From Elmis aenea (taxonomy: Eukaryota; Arthropoda; Insecta; Coleoptera; Elmidae): a stretch of DNA of 64,000 bases. The DNA lies in NCBI GenBank assembly GCA_947652605.1, contig OX393577.1, positions 2,108,868 to 2,172,867 on the forward strand, read 5' to 3'. Positions 1 to 11,180 of this stretch are shown piece after piece. The position numbers were made by a program, and so were the translations under genes. Position 1 is the first letter of the stretch. Each line of letters opens with the position of its first letter. Under the pieces are notes generated by a model that ran no database searches, had not been told where the DNA came from, and worked only from the letters and a program-made list of their open reading frames with translations.

Positions 1-736
1 TGACAGACACGTTTATCTTAGTACAAAAACATTTATTCTACAGGTGACATAAAATTTTGCTGTGTGTCGATTATCATGCGAAATGTATATGTTCTAGGAA
101 CTGTTAAGCTTTGTTCATGTAGCTCTTGAAAATGTTAGTGTTATATTAATATTCTTGTATAATAACTACTTAGGTAATTATCTGATTATACTAATTAGAT
201 TTATGTTAAAAAATTGCTGCATGATTTGATTATAAATTTGGGTTTCCCCGAAAATGTCACACATTTTCGGAACTGGTTACGTTTATTTAGCATTGCGAAT
301 AGATAAATTTATATTGGAAATGTACAAGAATAAACAATAAAAATTCTCTACATTGGCGTTTTTATTGAAAAAAAAATTAGTTCAATTTTAAACAAAAAAT
401 TAATTTTACAATCTAAATTATTTTGGACAGATGTGTAGCACGGACCCGAACCGCAGAGAATAACAGTTCAGTTCAAAATTGATCAGCCTTGGATAGGTGC
501 TAGATCGCTTAAAATTTGTGTGAAAATATAAATTACACGCGTTAATTTTAGACACATAAAATCAGCTCATACATTTAAAGATTAATCCAAAAATGTAGAA
601 ATACATAGGGTGTTTTACTGAATATTAGAAAAGTGGTTGCCATCGCTATAAAATAGTCAAAAAAATCGAGTATACCAGATGTGCAACAAAAAATAGCAAA
701 ATATATTTTATTAAAACATTTTTTAATGAAATTTAT
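1..736. other. AT-rich non-coding stretch
   Basis: I see no credible ORF, RNA gene or named element here. The only clear structure is the inverted repeat at 248-270, listed separately. A 62-codon frame at 575-763 (minus) has low-complexity AT-driven codons and no recognisable motif, so I do not call it a gene. Confidence 0.5.
248..270. repeat. Perfect 10-bp inverted repeat with 3-nt loop
   Basis: CCGAAAATGT at 248-257 is the exact reverse complement of ACATTTTCGG at 261-270, with CAC between them. It could form a hairpin in RNA or bind a dimeric protein. No flanking gene tells which, and chance remains possible. Confidence 0.7.
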
Positions 737-1185
737 ACAGGGTGCTTGATTTGGACCGCGCATTAGAAATACATGAAGAATGAAAAAGAGTATTGTTCTG
801 ATCTCTCATTGAACACACGGCAAGTTCTTTCAATAATCTTGTGACATTCTTCATGAATGTAAAATATGTTCAAAATATCCGTGTTTGAATACTCTTGATA
901 TTCCATTTTCATGGATACTTCAGACAAACGCGATAAAAGTTGTTATTATTGGCATTTGTTGTCATTTCCAAGGCTTACTATTAAAAAATATTAAAATTCT
1001 CTCTATTAAAAATTGTAATAACTCGAAAATTATTGCAAGTAGGTATAGGAAATGCTAATACAGATTGATGCAGAATGTAGTTTTGTATAAGAAAATGGAA
1101 AAAAAATTGGGCATTGTATTTGAAAAAAACGAGTTTTTGTGGTCTAAAGTTGTATTAAAAGAAAATTAAATTTTGGACACCCTGT
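737..1185. mobile_element. Candidate MITE-like repeat with ACAGGGTG ends
   Basis: The interval starts ACAGGGTGCTTGATTTGGAC and ends, on the opposite strand, ACAGGGTGTCCAAAATTT, so the two ends are short terminal inverted repeats about 449 bp apart. The ACAGGGTG string recurs in both orientations across the window (1644, 4823, 26695, 30452, 34677, 43340, 55295, 56859). That fits a dispersed short element family. I see no coding capacity and no clear target-site duplication, so the two ends may belong to two insertions rather than one element. Confidence 0.4.
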
Positions 1186-1189
1186 AAGT

Positions 1190-1860
1190 AATGCATCTAT
1201 TGCAAGAATTCCTGGATGAACTCCAAGGTTTCTTCTATGCATGATCTAAATTTAAGCGTTTTCGCTTCAAAAATGGCGGTGGTAGATAATATTAAGCATT
1301 ACAATGAAAATCAAAACATTTTCAAAAGAGTCCAAAAATCTAAAAGCGACTGCACTTAAAATAGGAAATGCTTTCAAAAGCCCCTCTAAAATAACGTGTT
1401 AAATCCAAAAATGCAATAAAAAATGGATCATTGTATTTGAAATAAGTAAGTAGGCGTCAACTTCCGGTATTTCCGGAAGTGTCAACATCTTGAAAATATT
1501 TTCATTAAACAGATTATATGACATTATGGTCATAACAAAAATTTTGGATCAATACTTTGCTTCATTCTTCATATATTTCCAATGCACGATCCCAATCAAT
1601 CACCCTATCTGTATATTTATTAGAAGACTTAACTTCTTATTCACACCCTGTATTAATTACTTTATTTATGTCGCAATTCCTCCCTTTGTTGTTGTGCAGC
1701 AAATGGTAAATTAAGTTTACTTTGTAAACTCTTTATACTCGGTTAATTAACCAAAACTAAAGTGCAAAGAAGACAACGGGATAAAAACAATATTTAAGTG
1801 CTCTTAAATCATTAGACAGAAAGTAAATGAGCGTCTGTTCAGTATTCCGCCTTTAAATTA
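1190..1860. other. AT-rich non-coding stretch
   Basis: Nothing recognisable apart from an inverted ACTTCCGG pair at 1460-1480 and a single ACAGGGTG-type motif (reverse) at 1644. The 74-codon frame at 1490-1714 (plus) is AT-driven with no motif. Confidence 0.5.
1460..1480. promoter_or_regulatory. Inverted pair of ETS-like CCGGAAGT sites
   Basis: ACTTCCGG at 1460-1467 and CCGGAAGT at 1473-1480 are exact reverse complements with a 5-nt spacer. CCGGAAGT matches the known core of ETS-family binding sites. No adjacent gene supports a function, so this is only a sequence match. Confidence 0.3.
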
Positions 1861-1869
1861 AAATCAAAG

Positions 1870-2240
1870 AACAAACGTAGGATTAATCCGGAAAGTTGAA
1901 ATGGATTTAGGCACAGCATAAAAGGGGATGAGCTCGATGTCGTCGAGAGCCAAGTCGCGTAGCGGGTTCGATTATCTCATTTCCGATATCCGCGAGTGTG
2001 ACAGAGCTGCAATTAGTGGGCTAATGGGTCGCTCTTCTACACACCCTCTCGCCCGTTTAAAGGACGTGCTCGAAAGAAAGGACGAATTTGTACCTTTCAG
2101 TTCTGCTCTGTTGTCCACTATCAGTTCGGAGCATTTAACTTCACCAAATCTCTCGATTGTTTGGCAAAGAGGACGAATGAATTTATTGGATTGCTTTTAC
2201 TTAAAGTAGTGGCGTTCACAGAGAAAAGGCCGGCTGCTAA
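1870..2240 (+). other. GC-elevated island with 93-codon frame and GGATTAATCC
   Basis: This island is clearly richer in GC than its surroundings. It holds an open frame at 1928-2209 (starts MSSMSSRAKSRSGF, ends CFYLK). An in-frame TAA lies three codons before its ATG, so it cannot be the middle of a longer exon in that frame. I recognise no domain. GGATTAATCC at 1880-1889 joins two K50-homeodomain cores (GGATTA and TAATCC). The block could be a short exon, a small-protein gene, or a conserved regulatory element in which the frame is accidental. Conservation of synonymous sites would tell these apart. Confidence 0.3.
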
Positions 2241-2359
2241 ATAAGATAAAAAATATTATGACCGAGTCGTTAAGAAATCATTTCATTTTATTTTGCTTAA
2301 TATATAACTTATTTCTTTATTAAGTATCTATAAATGTACGCAGCATTATAATTATCAGG

Positions 2360-2872
2360 CTGATTAAAAACTGGAACAATATGGCATACGAGGAATCGAA
2401 AAAAGGTGGTTGAAAGTTATCTAACAACTCGCTATCAAAAAACGAAATTTAACAATATAAAATCAGAAAAAATTATTAACACACTGGGTGTACCCCAAGG
2501 TTCAGTGTTAGGTCTACTTTTTGTGCTGTACATAAATGATTTGCAACACAATATAAAAATCTGTTTTGTAAATATCTTTGCAGATGTCACTTTAATCACA
2601 GCTTCTGATAGCAACCTAGAGCCGGCTTTTAATAAGATAAATTATAACCAATACGTCGTATCAGAATGGTTAAAAATTAACGAATTAAAGTTAAATACAG
2701 AAAAACCAAATTTATAATAATAGGAAACAGGCCAATACCATATGATATAAGTATTAAAGTTAAAATAGATATTGAAGAAATTAAATATCTTGGTGTTATG
2801 ATAGACAATAAACTTAAATTTAACAGCAACATGGATTACATTGTAAAAAAGGTAGAGGATAGGGTAGATTGA
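2360..2872 (+). pseudogene. Reverse transcriptase fragment, CR1/Jockey-type non-LTR retrotransposon
   Basis: The reading starts near IRGIEKRWLKSYLTTRY, passes through a clear motif B (GVPQGSVLG then VLYINDL), and reaches the catalytic box as FADV, where functional copies have FADD. The second catalytic aspartate is therefore lost. After a stop at 2715-2717 the homology continues in a shifted frame with IEEIKYLGVMIDNKLKF, the usual motif E region. The endonuclease, fingers and C-terminus are absent. This is a dead, doubly truncated copy. The frame resembles the intact reverse transcriptase at 43788-45323, so it belongs to the same broad clade, though it is not an obvious close copy. Confidence 0.85.
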
Positions 2873-2874
2873 TA

Positions 2875-4340
2875 AATAAATTTAACCTTACAGCAATAAT
2901 TATTCCAGTTTCAGCACTCGTATTTTCAACAGTTGCTATCTTATTTATTATCAAATAGTAATTGTTCAACTATAAAGTACTTTGTTATGAAATTGTGAGA
3001 CATGCAGCAACGCTCTTTTAATATAAATTATTTTTATGGGAGAAAAATATTTTCTTGTACGAAACAAAACCTGGGAGTTTAACGATCGGTCTTAACTAAT
3101 AAGGTTAAAAAATAAATTGTTGTATAATATATTAATAAAACAACAAAATCGTTGTACAGCCACTTAGTGATAATGATAAACTGTCCTACGGTCGACGTTC
3201 ATTAATTTTATTAAGATTAGACATTTTTAACTTTAATGGCACCACTAAATATTTCACGCATGTCAGATAAATTAATTTTATTTCAATATCTCGGCATAGT
3301 TTACGTTTTTGATTTAACCATGTAGGGAATTATTAAATCAGTTTAGTTGACTTATTACAATAATTAAAATTTCGATTAAGTTTTTATTACCGCAGTACAC
3401 TAACGTGATCATGTGACTAGCTTTTTTAATTAATAAAAAAATTTTGATGAGGCCGTTAAAGTACTGCATTCATTAAGGGTTCAAAAACTTATACACTTCT
3501 TAATTAAAACGCTTTAAATTTACAAAAATTGTTGCAGCATTGGTTATTACTACAATTAGATGTTCTTCTTAACGGGGTCCTCTTAGATCTTTCATTGTCG
3601 AGGTACTATAATGACAAACCTCAAAATAAGCTAAAGTAGAAGTAGAATTTGTGTTTTTACTAAACCTTTGTGTGCGTACAAGCGTGGGTGCTCTGAAATG
3701 ATGTAAAATAGTTCTTGAAATTTATAGAAATTGTTTTAAATTAATTTACATAATTCTAAGCTATTGAAAATAAAAAAAACTACTGGACATCACACACCAA
3801 ACCACTAAATAGTTGTGTGACAAGGTAAGACCACCAAATGCGGAGTCGTTTGACCTTTGTAAAAAACATAAATATCGTCGTTTAGACAAATAAGACAACT
3901 AAATATCTTTATTAACATGGGAAAATATGTTTATTTAATAATCAAATAAATATTTCCAAGTAAAATCGGTTTTTAATTTGAAATACAGCATTTTTGAAAC
4001 GTTGCATAAGTAATATGCAAGGCAATTTTTTTAATGCCATATTTCGTACGAAGAACTATTAGCAGCCTCTTTAAAATATTCATGCAACTTTATCTTTTTT
4101 TTTGTTATGGGCTATATTTTCAATGCATGTTCCTTGAAAATATTTGTGTGACTTAATTTTTTTGAATCGTTATAAGTTTACCTAAACAAAGGCATAGCAT
4201 GCTGTAAAAATATTATTTTGTTGTATGTAAATAATATACAATACTTTATTAACAAAGATTTTGAGTTTTTCCTAGTTAATTGTAAGGTGAGGAATTACTT
4301 ATTTAAGTATTTAAGTGATTCCTTTTAAGGATTAGCAGTA
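2875..4340. other. AT-rich non-coding stretch
   Basis: About 1.5 kb with no ORF, RNA gene or repeat that I can recognise. Base composition is strongly AT with short homopolymer runs. Confidence 0.5.
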
Positions 4341-4660
4341 TTTTTTTATTTAGTTAGTTCTTCTGCTGTTAGGTGTAGGACTGTTGAGTTGTGCTGACTT
4401 TTTTCCACGTTTTTCTGTCCTTTGCCAACTGTTTTATCATTTTCCATTTAATGTTTCTATCCATTGCTGCTTTTTTAACGTTGTTTTGTCAGGTCTTTCT
4501 TGGCCTGCCTCTTTTGATTTTTCGTTCTGGACTTGCTTCATAGGTTTTCTTGGTTAAACTTTCTTTTTTCATTCTATAAATGTGACACAACCAACCCAGC
4601 TACTTTTCCTGTATTTTTGTTTCCACTGATTTCAATTGTGTTTTGTTAGGCTTTACATTT
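4340..4660 (-). pseudogene. C-terminal fragment of RTE-like family A retrotransposon
   Basis: On the minus strand this encodes the family's Lys/Arg-rich tail (KRGRPRKTW, then RNIKWK and KDRKTWKKVSTTQQS), followed by the shared 3-prime stretch that includes CAGTCCTACACCTAACAG. The same tail occurs at 13.9-14.9, 18.1, 24.2 and 31.9 kb. A stop interrupts the segment after KTW. No reverse-transcriptase motif remains. Short 3-prime copies are typical of 5-prime truncation during target-primed reverse transcription. Confidence 0.75.
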
Positions 4661-4664
4661 ATTT

Positions 4665-5520
4665 GTTTGCCATGGCAATGTAGATTTCACGATAAAAGAA
4701 TTATTCATAAATTTAGTGGATTTGCTTTGGTCACTGTAATCATTATTGTACTTTCTTTACTTGCGGACATTCAAAAATCAAATATAAACCACAGATAGTT
4801 TCATATTGTTTTAAGTTCGGGACACCCTGTAAACTTAATGAATAAATTACATTTTGTAGTATAATCATTGTACAAGATAAACATTCTATTGTTTAACTTT
4901 TAACGGTAATTGTTTTAGACAAGCAGTTAAAAAACAAACAGCGCGATAAATCATGGCGATATTACAAAAAAAAACAACTTCAAGTGCTTCCTGGCACCAT
5001 ACATATTTAACTTAGCTTGTATCAATTTGCATGTTGTATATTCCCGAAACAGACTGTTATTGACAATTAAAGCACAACTGTTAAATTTTAAATGGGGTCT
5101 AATCTAACTTGTAAATTACCCTGTTAAGTTATTCAAACTCGTGAGATATGAGGACACCCCTACTGTGATAATTTATTATTTCTTTATCATCGCGTGACTT
5201 GCATTGTTTATTAGAACAATTATCGGGGTCTAATGATTTGCATATATAAAAGTGTCAGTATGGAATTTTATTATTAATAATCGTTATCTTTAGGCCACGT
5301 CTATCGTAGGGTATTGTCCGTTAGGATTAGATAAGTAGGTAAATTAAAATGCTCAGGATCCAGATCTTGAACAATTGATTCGAATTGAAAGAATATTACT
5401 GTATCTGTTTAGCTATATGAATCATTCGTTTTAAACAAATCCATTTTGCATTTTAGTATGTACAAATTAAACACGAAGTTGTCTAAAAACTTGTAGGAAT
5501 TAGACTTTAATTCAGTGACA
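4665..5520. other. AT-rich non-coding stretch
   Basis: No gene is visible. A single ACAGGGTG-type end (reverse orientation) lies at 4821-4830. The rest is unremarkable AT-rich DNA. Confidence 0.5.
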
Positions 5521-5524
5521 TTTG

Positions 5525-6482
5525 AAACGGACAAAACTTTCTCTTCTACTTCTTCCTGTACCTTTCGGTGTCGAGGTATGCTTTTTCTATTTCTGTTATG
5601 TTTCTCCACTCCTGCCTATCGTTAGCTAACTGTGGCATATCTCTCCAGCTTTCTTCTACTCTCTCCCTCGCTTCTTTTTCCCATTTGATTTTTTGTCTTC
5701 CTCTATTTCTTTTTCCCTTCATGTGCATTTTCCATCCTATTTTCGCGTATCTACTTTCTGGCATGCGTAATAGATGTCCAAGCCATCTTAATTGATTCGT
5801 CTCCAACTTTTCCTTAATATCTGTTACTCCTAGGTTATTTCGAATTTTTTCGTTACTGATTTTATCGAGCAGTCTACATCCCTCTATTCTTCTCAGAAAT
5901 CTCATTTCCTGTGCCTGTATTCTTTGTTTTTGTTTTTGTGTTAGTGTCCACGTTTCTGAACTGTACGTGAGAATGGGTACATACACTGCATTAAAAACTC
6001 GCGTCTTCGTTTATTTTGATATCTTTTTCTTCCTTATCAAACATTTATTAGTGGCTTAGTGAAATTTCGTCGTTCTATTATTCAGATCTTCCTCCAATTA
6101 ACCATTCTCTGCAATTATTGTTCCTAGATATTTAAAATTCGCTACCTTCTCTATCTTTTTTTGGTCTAGCTTAGAGTTGGTTCAAGATTTTTCGCTATAA
6201 CCATAGCCTTTTTTTTTGTTTTATTAATATTCATATTATATCTACTTAATGTATCTGGCCATACGTCTAGATTAAATTGCAAGTCCTTTTCGCTTTTTGC
6301 TAATAGCACCACATCATCTGCAAATGCTAATTATGGTAAGGATATTGGTTTTATTTATTCCAACCCCAGTAGGCTTTCTTTGTGTTTTGCTTACATTCTT
6401 TAATAATTTTATCCATAAGAATTACAAAGAGCAGGGGACTTAATATGCCTCCTTGTTTTACTCCCACTGTTATGACAAAAGT
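5525..6482 (-). pseudogene. Reverse transcriptase and C-terminus of RTE-like family B retrotransposon
   Basis: Read on the minus strand, it opens with motif B (GVKQGGILSPLLFVILMDK) near 6460-6400, then an intact FADD box at 6324-6313 in LAFADDVVLLAKSEKDL, then YLGTIIAENG. It ends in a 146-codon open segment (5986-5546) with TYSSETWTLTQKQKQRIQ, EMRFLRRIEGCR, NQLRWLGHLLRM and the RNRGRQKIKWEKEA tail. Frameshifts separate these blocks, so no full protein can be made. The 5-prime part (endonuclease, motif A) is missing. The 33.2 and 57.2 kb copies share the C-terminal segment nearly word for word. Confidence 0.88.
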
Positions 6483-6484
6483 GT

Positions 6485-7885
6485 TAACTGTATATTTCAA
6501 CTGCACGCAAACTTATGCTTTTTTAATAAAAAACGATGTTTAATTATAATTTCTCTAAACAGGTAAGGAAGGTGTTTGTTTTCTAAGTTGAGTTTTATTC
6601 AGTACATCTAGTCAGAATAACAAAAGATGGGCCATTTAATTATTTACCAGAAATTATGCAAGCAAATATATATTCATCACAATAAACAAATAACCTAAAT
6701 GATTCGTTGTATCATATCTATCAGATCCAAAGTTTATGGTACCCACAGCTGACAGCTTAGTTATGTTGGACAACCTAATATCACAAACAGACCAAAAGAG
6801 GTTCAAATGTGTCAAAACAACTTCATAATATTATTGATATGTATATTCATCCCGATTAAATGCAAATAGATCATACATACAATGGCTTAATCAATTTTGT
6901 TCTCACAGTATTTTGAGTGTTTATTCAATGGGCCCCAGTATCATTTTACGTGAGGCGATGTAATCACTGTTATTTTTAGTTGTCCCAGAAAATCTTAATA
7001 AAAATGCCATTAATTAACGGTTAAATATGGCGTCCGGTGGAAGAGCATTGTCTGGTATTTAAGGCCATTACAACTCTATCTGTACGGCAAGGAGTGGCAG
7101 ATTATTTCATTACACAGGTGGGCGTCCAGCAGAGAATCAACTATTGTCAGGTGTAAATTCTCCGACGCCTGCTCTGACAAGAAAACAACTATGTGCTCCT
7201 TATAACTTATGCCGAAATGAGCACATTTATTATTTGTATGTGTTCCTCCATGTATTTCGGTTTTTAATGTAGCAGATCGCTCGTTTCTTAATCGGTAATC
7301 TATTAGTTATGTAAATGGAAACTACACACCATCCTGACGACAGACAAGCATGTTGAATAAAAAACAGACTAATAATTTGTGTGTGTTTTCACTTGGAACT
7401 GTTACTACTTATAGAACCAAATTTTATGAGGAAATCTTGTCAAACGCGAATTTATGTGCAAGGATGATAATGTTGACAGTTCATATTTAGGGTTGCTACT
7501 AGCAGCAACCTTCTAGAACAGTTTTTACCGAAATAATCTGTATAAAAATTACATTTACAAATATGTCAACGAATATTTCATTGGATGGCAAGAAGAATAT
7601 TTACTAAGACAAACGGGTTTTACTTGTTTACAGAAAGAAATTAATCAACGTTACGGTAACACTAAGCTCGAAATCGCTATTTAATTATTTAATTTTGGGT
7701 TTTATACAAAACGGGTTTACCATACAACAATCTGTAATAAATGTGTTGCCAAAATTAAAAGCTTAATATAATTGCAAGAACATGAAAAGATATATCATCC
7801 TAAAACAACTTACACAGGTGAATCTTTAATAATGAAATTTAAACGTTGAATTAAGAAGTTTGCTACTCAGTTACAATTAAAATTG
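6485..7885. other. Non-coding stretch with a GC-elevated island at about 7030-7215
   Basis: No gene is visible. The island at 7030-7215 has two CAGGTG E-boxes (7115-7120 and 7148-7153), 33 bp apart, in otherwise ORF-free DNA. The rest is AT-rich with no recognisable repeats. Confidence 0.45.
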
Positions 7886-7889
7886 ATGT

Positions 7890-8740
7890 ATTATGGTTAA
7901 GGCATATGCCGATGATCTAGCCTCAATATCAAGAGGCGGGAAAAGTTTAAAAGAAACATTATCGAAAATCGAGACGGAGGCAAAGAAAACGGGGCTCGAA
8001 ATATATCAGGAAATCAGGAAACAAATCAGGAAAAATCCAAAAATATATGAAAATAAAAAAAGAAACACACAGAAGGAGAAAACAGAGAAGTAGTAGTAGG
8101 AAATTATACGTTCGAAGAAGTAGAAAATTTAAATACCTGGGAACAGTAAACAATCGCCAGAACCACAAGAGGGAAGAAATAGAACAACGAATACAACCGG
8201 GATATGAAGCATATTATTAATATGAAACATATGAAAGATAAGAAAATGAGTAATAATACAAAAATGCGAATTTAGAAAACAGCGATACGACCTGTGGTTA
8301 TATACGGAGCAGAGACGATGTGTATGACAAGAAAGGAATAAGAAAATTTTAAAATGTTTCGAAGAAAAATAGCGATGAAAATTTATGGTCCTGAAAAATA
8401 GAAGAGGGTTACATAAGGTTAACAAATAATGAAATTAAAACAATACTAACAGGGAAAGATGTAGTCAAAGTAATAACAGCTGCAAGAACCCGATGGTATG
8501 GACATATAAGCAGAAGAGAGGGACAGTCTATATTAAAAAGGATCTCAAAATGGAAACCACAAGGGACAAGATGGAGAGGAAGACCAAAAATACTCTGGAA
8601 AGACCAAGTGATAGCTGATATACTTATTGTTAGGCAAAATTGGAATAACAGGATGGAGGAAGAAAATGCTTGTTAGGAAATCATGGAAGCAAACAACAGC
8701 CTGTAGGAAGTGAAAGAACAAAAATAGTGGAGTGACGATC
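7890..8740 (+). pseudogene. Reverse transcriptase C-terminal half of RTE-like family C retrotransposon
   Basis: It starts at the catalytic box (VKAYADDLASISRGGKSL, 66 codons open) and continues through frameshifts and stops with ENFKYLGTVNN. It ends with a C-terminal zone reading ARTRWYGHISRREGQS, then WRGRPKILWKDQV. The order YADD, YLG, then basic GRP-W-D-V tail is that of RTE-like elements. Wording differs from families A and B, so this is a separate family. Several stops lie within 8100-8700. No upstream motifs A or B are present, so the copy is 5-prime truncated. Confidence 0.78.
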
Positions 8741-8744
8741 CGAA

Positions 8745-10065
8745 AATTGATAGTCGGCAAGACTCCAATGGGTGGTTACTGGTTATTATTCCAGTATGAA
8801 ATGTACAATATACAGCCTTTTATACATACATATATTAAAGTTAAAACTTTTTTGGTATAAATTAATTTAGCCAATATTTTACGCGAAATTAGGTTTGAAG
8901 TGGCAGTCGATTGATTTGCTTGTTTTATGTGTGATATATGTGAATTCTTGATAAAATAATTAGATTACTGTTGGAATTTATATTTAGTAAGTATTTGATT
9001 ATTTGAGAAATATACCTTCTCAATAATTTAGTGTGTCTTGTCGAATTTCAAATATAACAACGATCCGTAATCAAAAGCAGTCGAGAATTTATCTTTACCT
9101 TTTAAATTATTAATGTTCGATGTTGAGGATTAAGGAATTCTTTTGGAAATATCCAGTATAAATATGTAAATGTGCAATTCAGTAGTAGTTCTAAAAGTCA
9201 GAGTAAGTTGTATGAAAACAAAATATGAATGGTGCTCATTTTATTCAATAAAATAAAAGATAATTTAGAACCGGCCATACCACATATATATTTTAAAAAA
9301 TATACAGTTCAGTAGTCACATTATAGTTTTATGATTATTATTTTCGTTTCTGTAATTTATTAACAAAAATATGAGGCAAGCTGACACTAAGTGCCGTAAA
9401 CATTCTCTTAATGACGACCAGTTTATTTGTAATTTATTCGAATTTTATTTTAATACGTGAAATTTTATTACAATGTTTTATAATCATGCTTTAATAAGGC
9501 TTTTAATGCTTAAAGCCACACCACAAATTACCCGAGACGCCCTGGACTCGGAATTACTTTTAAAACCGAGCTTGTAATGTTAACGTACACATCTCGGACG
9601 GCCGTGACTTCACAGCTGTCGCTGACTGACTAATGCACACAGATTATAATCACTCGTAATTAACAAATTCGTGACCCCTCACAGATTCCTCTTAATGTTT
9701 TAGAATTTAACAGTCATCATTCATCATTAAGTTCCAACAATTAATTATTGTTTCATATTCTACCTGAAGACTCAGTGACAAAAGATTTATTGTATAAAAA
9801 ATAAATTATATTCAATCAGTCGAATTGTTTGGCCTTGATTCGTACAGTTTCGATACATCATCTCGGAGCTAAATACTCGAGAAATGTTTTACTCGGGACG
9901 AGAAATACCGGCCGAATTGCATAGTTCTCATAAAACCAAAACGAAAAATGCAAATTTTACCGAATGTAATATATGTGATACCAATGTAAAACGAAAACAC
10001 AGGCACAACCGCTAGCGATGGGGCACGAGGTCTACAGCCAGCAACGTCATCGTTTATAGTTCGAT
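8745..10065. other. Non-coding stretch with an island at about 9520-9720
   Basis: No ORF or repeat is recognised. The segment 9520-9720 is more GC-rich and complex than its flanks and contains ACACCACAAA, which resembles a Runt-type site on one strand. It is a candidate conserved non-coding element only. Confidence 0.4.
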
Positions 10066-10069
10066 AAAA

Positions 10070-10240
10070 AATGTAGCCTCTCCGTTTTTTATAAATGGTT
10101 TTGTCGCGCGGTAGGCGAATGTCCCGAGTTCGAACTCTCGCGGCGGGCAGCTATTGTCCGCTCCGCATCGGAATTCCGTGAGGTGTGACAGGCCTCCCTG
10201 GCCCCCGCACGACCGCTCCACTACACATTCTTCTACATAA
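10070..10240 (+). repeat. Possible tRNA-derived SINE remnant
   Basis: A GC-rich block stands out in AT-rich DNA. It contains GAGTTCGAACTC at 10126-10137, which resembles the RNA polymerase III B box (GGTTCGANNCC), and TGGTTTTGTCGCGCGG about 30 bp upstream, at the distance and with the start of a degenerate A box. No acceptor stem can be paired, so it is not a working tRNA gene. A SINE head with a non-tRNA body downstream fits best. A second copy would prove it, and I see none in the window. Confidence 0.4.
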
Positions 10241-10244
10241 TCAG

Positions 10245-10590
10245 TTATGCATATTAAGTTAGTTAAGCTCATTATTATACCTGCAGAGTCTTGTTATTTA
10301 TATACGACAGCATTAAATGCTCAAAATACATGTGTGCAGATTGTGGCCGCCAGGAACATACATGTGTTCAGAAGATTAAGGAGATTTTATAATTGCTTAT
10401 TTCGTTTTAATAAAAAAACTACACTTATAATTTGCTTTATGGTACTTTAAGCCGTATTAATGCGAAAGTATTTTACTATAGTTCGTTATAAACCCCAGCG
10501 TCATCGTAAACTTATGTAGGAGATGTCCTGCAGGTGGCTGAAATACGACTACAATCAATGAATTTGTTTTAGGTTATAGAAATAACATCA
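10245..10590. other. Non-coding stretch
   Basis: About 350 bp of AT-rich DNA with no recognisable feature. Confidence 0.5.
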
Positions 10591-10594
10591 TTGA

Positions 10595-10830
10595 TCTTAA
10601 AAAAAAACTAAACGCGTTCGAGATATGGATTTACAGATACTTAGAATCCATTCGAAGGACCATGTCACCAACGAAGAGGTCCTGAGGAGATTAAAAGTAA
10701 AGTCAGAGGTTGTGAATACTGTTAAAAGGAGAAAGCTGGAGTACCTACTTGGGTCACATAATGAGACATCCAGAAAATTACGAACTGTTGCAACTGATAC
10801 TTCAAGGGAAGGTAGATGACGTTGATAAGT
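10595..10830 (+). pseudogene. C-terminal fragment of RTE-like family E retrotransposon
   Basis: The reading AFEIWIYRYL, then KDHVTNEEVLRRLKVKSE and VKRRKLEYL, is the familiar C-terminal zone of insect RTE-type polymerases. A +1 frameshift follows, after which LGHIMRHPENYELLQLIL continues in the next frame. Another frameshift lies near 10650. Only about 75 codons remain. There are no catalytic motifs. Family wording differs from A to D. Confidence 0.75.
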
Positions 10831-11044
10831 GATGGGTAAAATACGATTTTTCTTCATTTTGTGACTTATTTATAAGAATAGATAAATCAAATAATATCTC
10901 ATTTAAAAGAGAGAGAAAAGCGCATTTCACTATTCCATAGCCAGCAGCTTCGCGGCACATAGGAAAATATTAAATTATTAATTATATCTCGTAAATGATA
11001 GGTGTTAAAAAAAAACTAAAATAATGGTTACATTCTACACAAAA

Positions 11045-11180
11045 AAAGTACCTTCAGAAGGAATTTTGTACTTTTAAAAATTGATTGTAGCTCCTCTCAC
11101 ACTTGGGATTGATTCATCTAATTTAAACAAACCTGTATCCCTTATAATAAGCGAGATCTCCATGCTGTGCATTCTTATCT
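11045..11180 (-). repeat. Dispersed repeat, inverted partner of 26710-26845
   Basis: Its reverse complement contains GATCTCGCTTATTATAAG, then ATACAGGTTTGTTTAAATTA, then GTGAGAGGAGCTACAAT and AAAAGTACAAAATTC. All of these recur in the same order and spacing at 26725-26845 on the plus strand. By eye the two are roughly 80 percent identical over about 120 bp. The 26.7 kb copy begins with ACAGGGTGTCC, which this copy lacks. Confidence 0.75.

Noticed and set aside
1490..1714. 74-codon frame.
   Set aside because: AT-driven hydrophobic translation without a motif, in a region with no other coding sign.
10072..10160. Possible functional tRNA gene.
   Set aside because: A B-box-like string is present, but no acceptor stem or cloverleaf can be paired.
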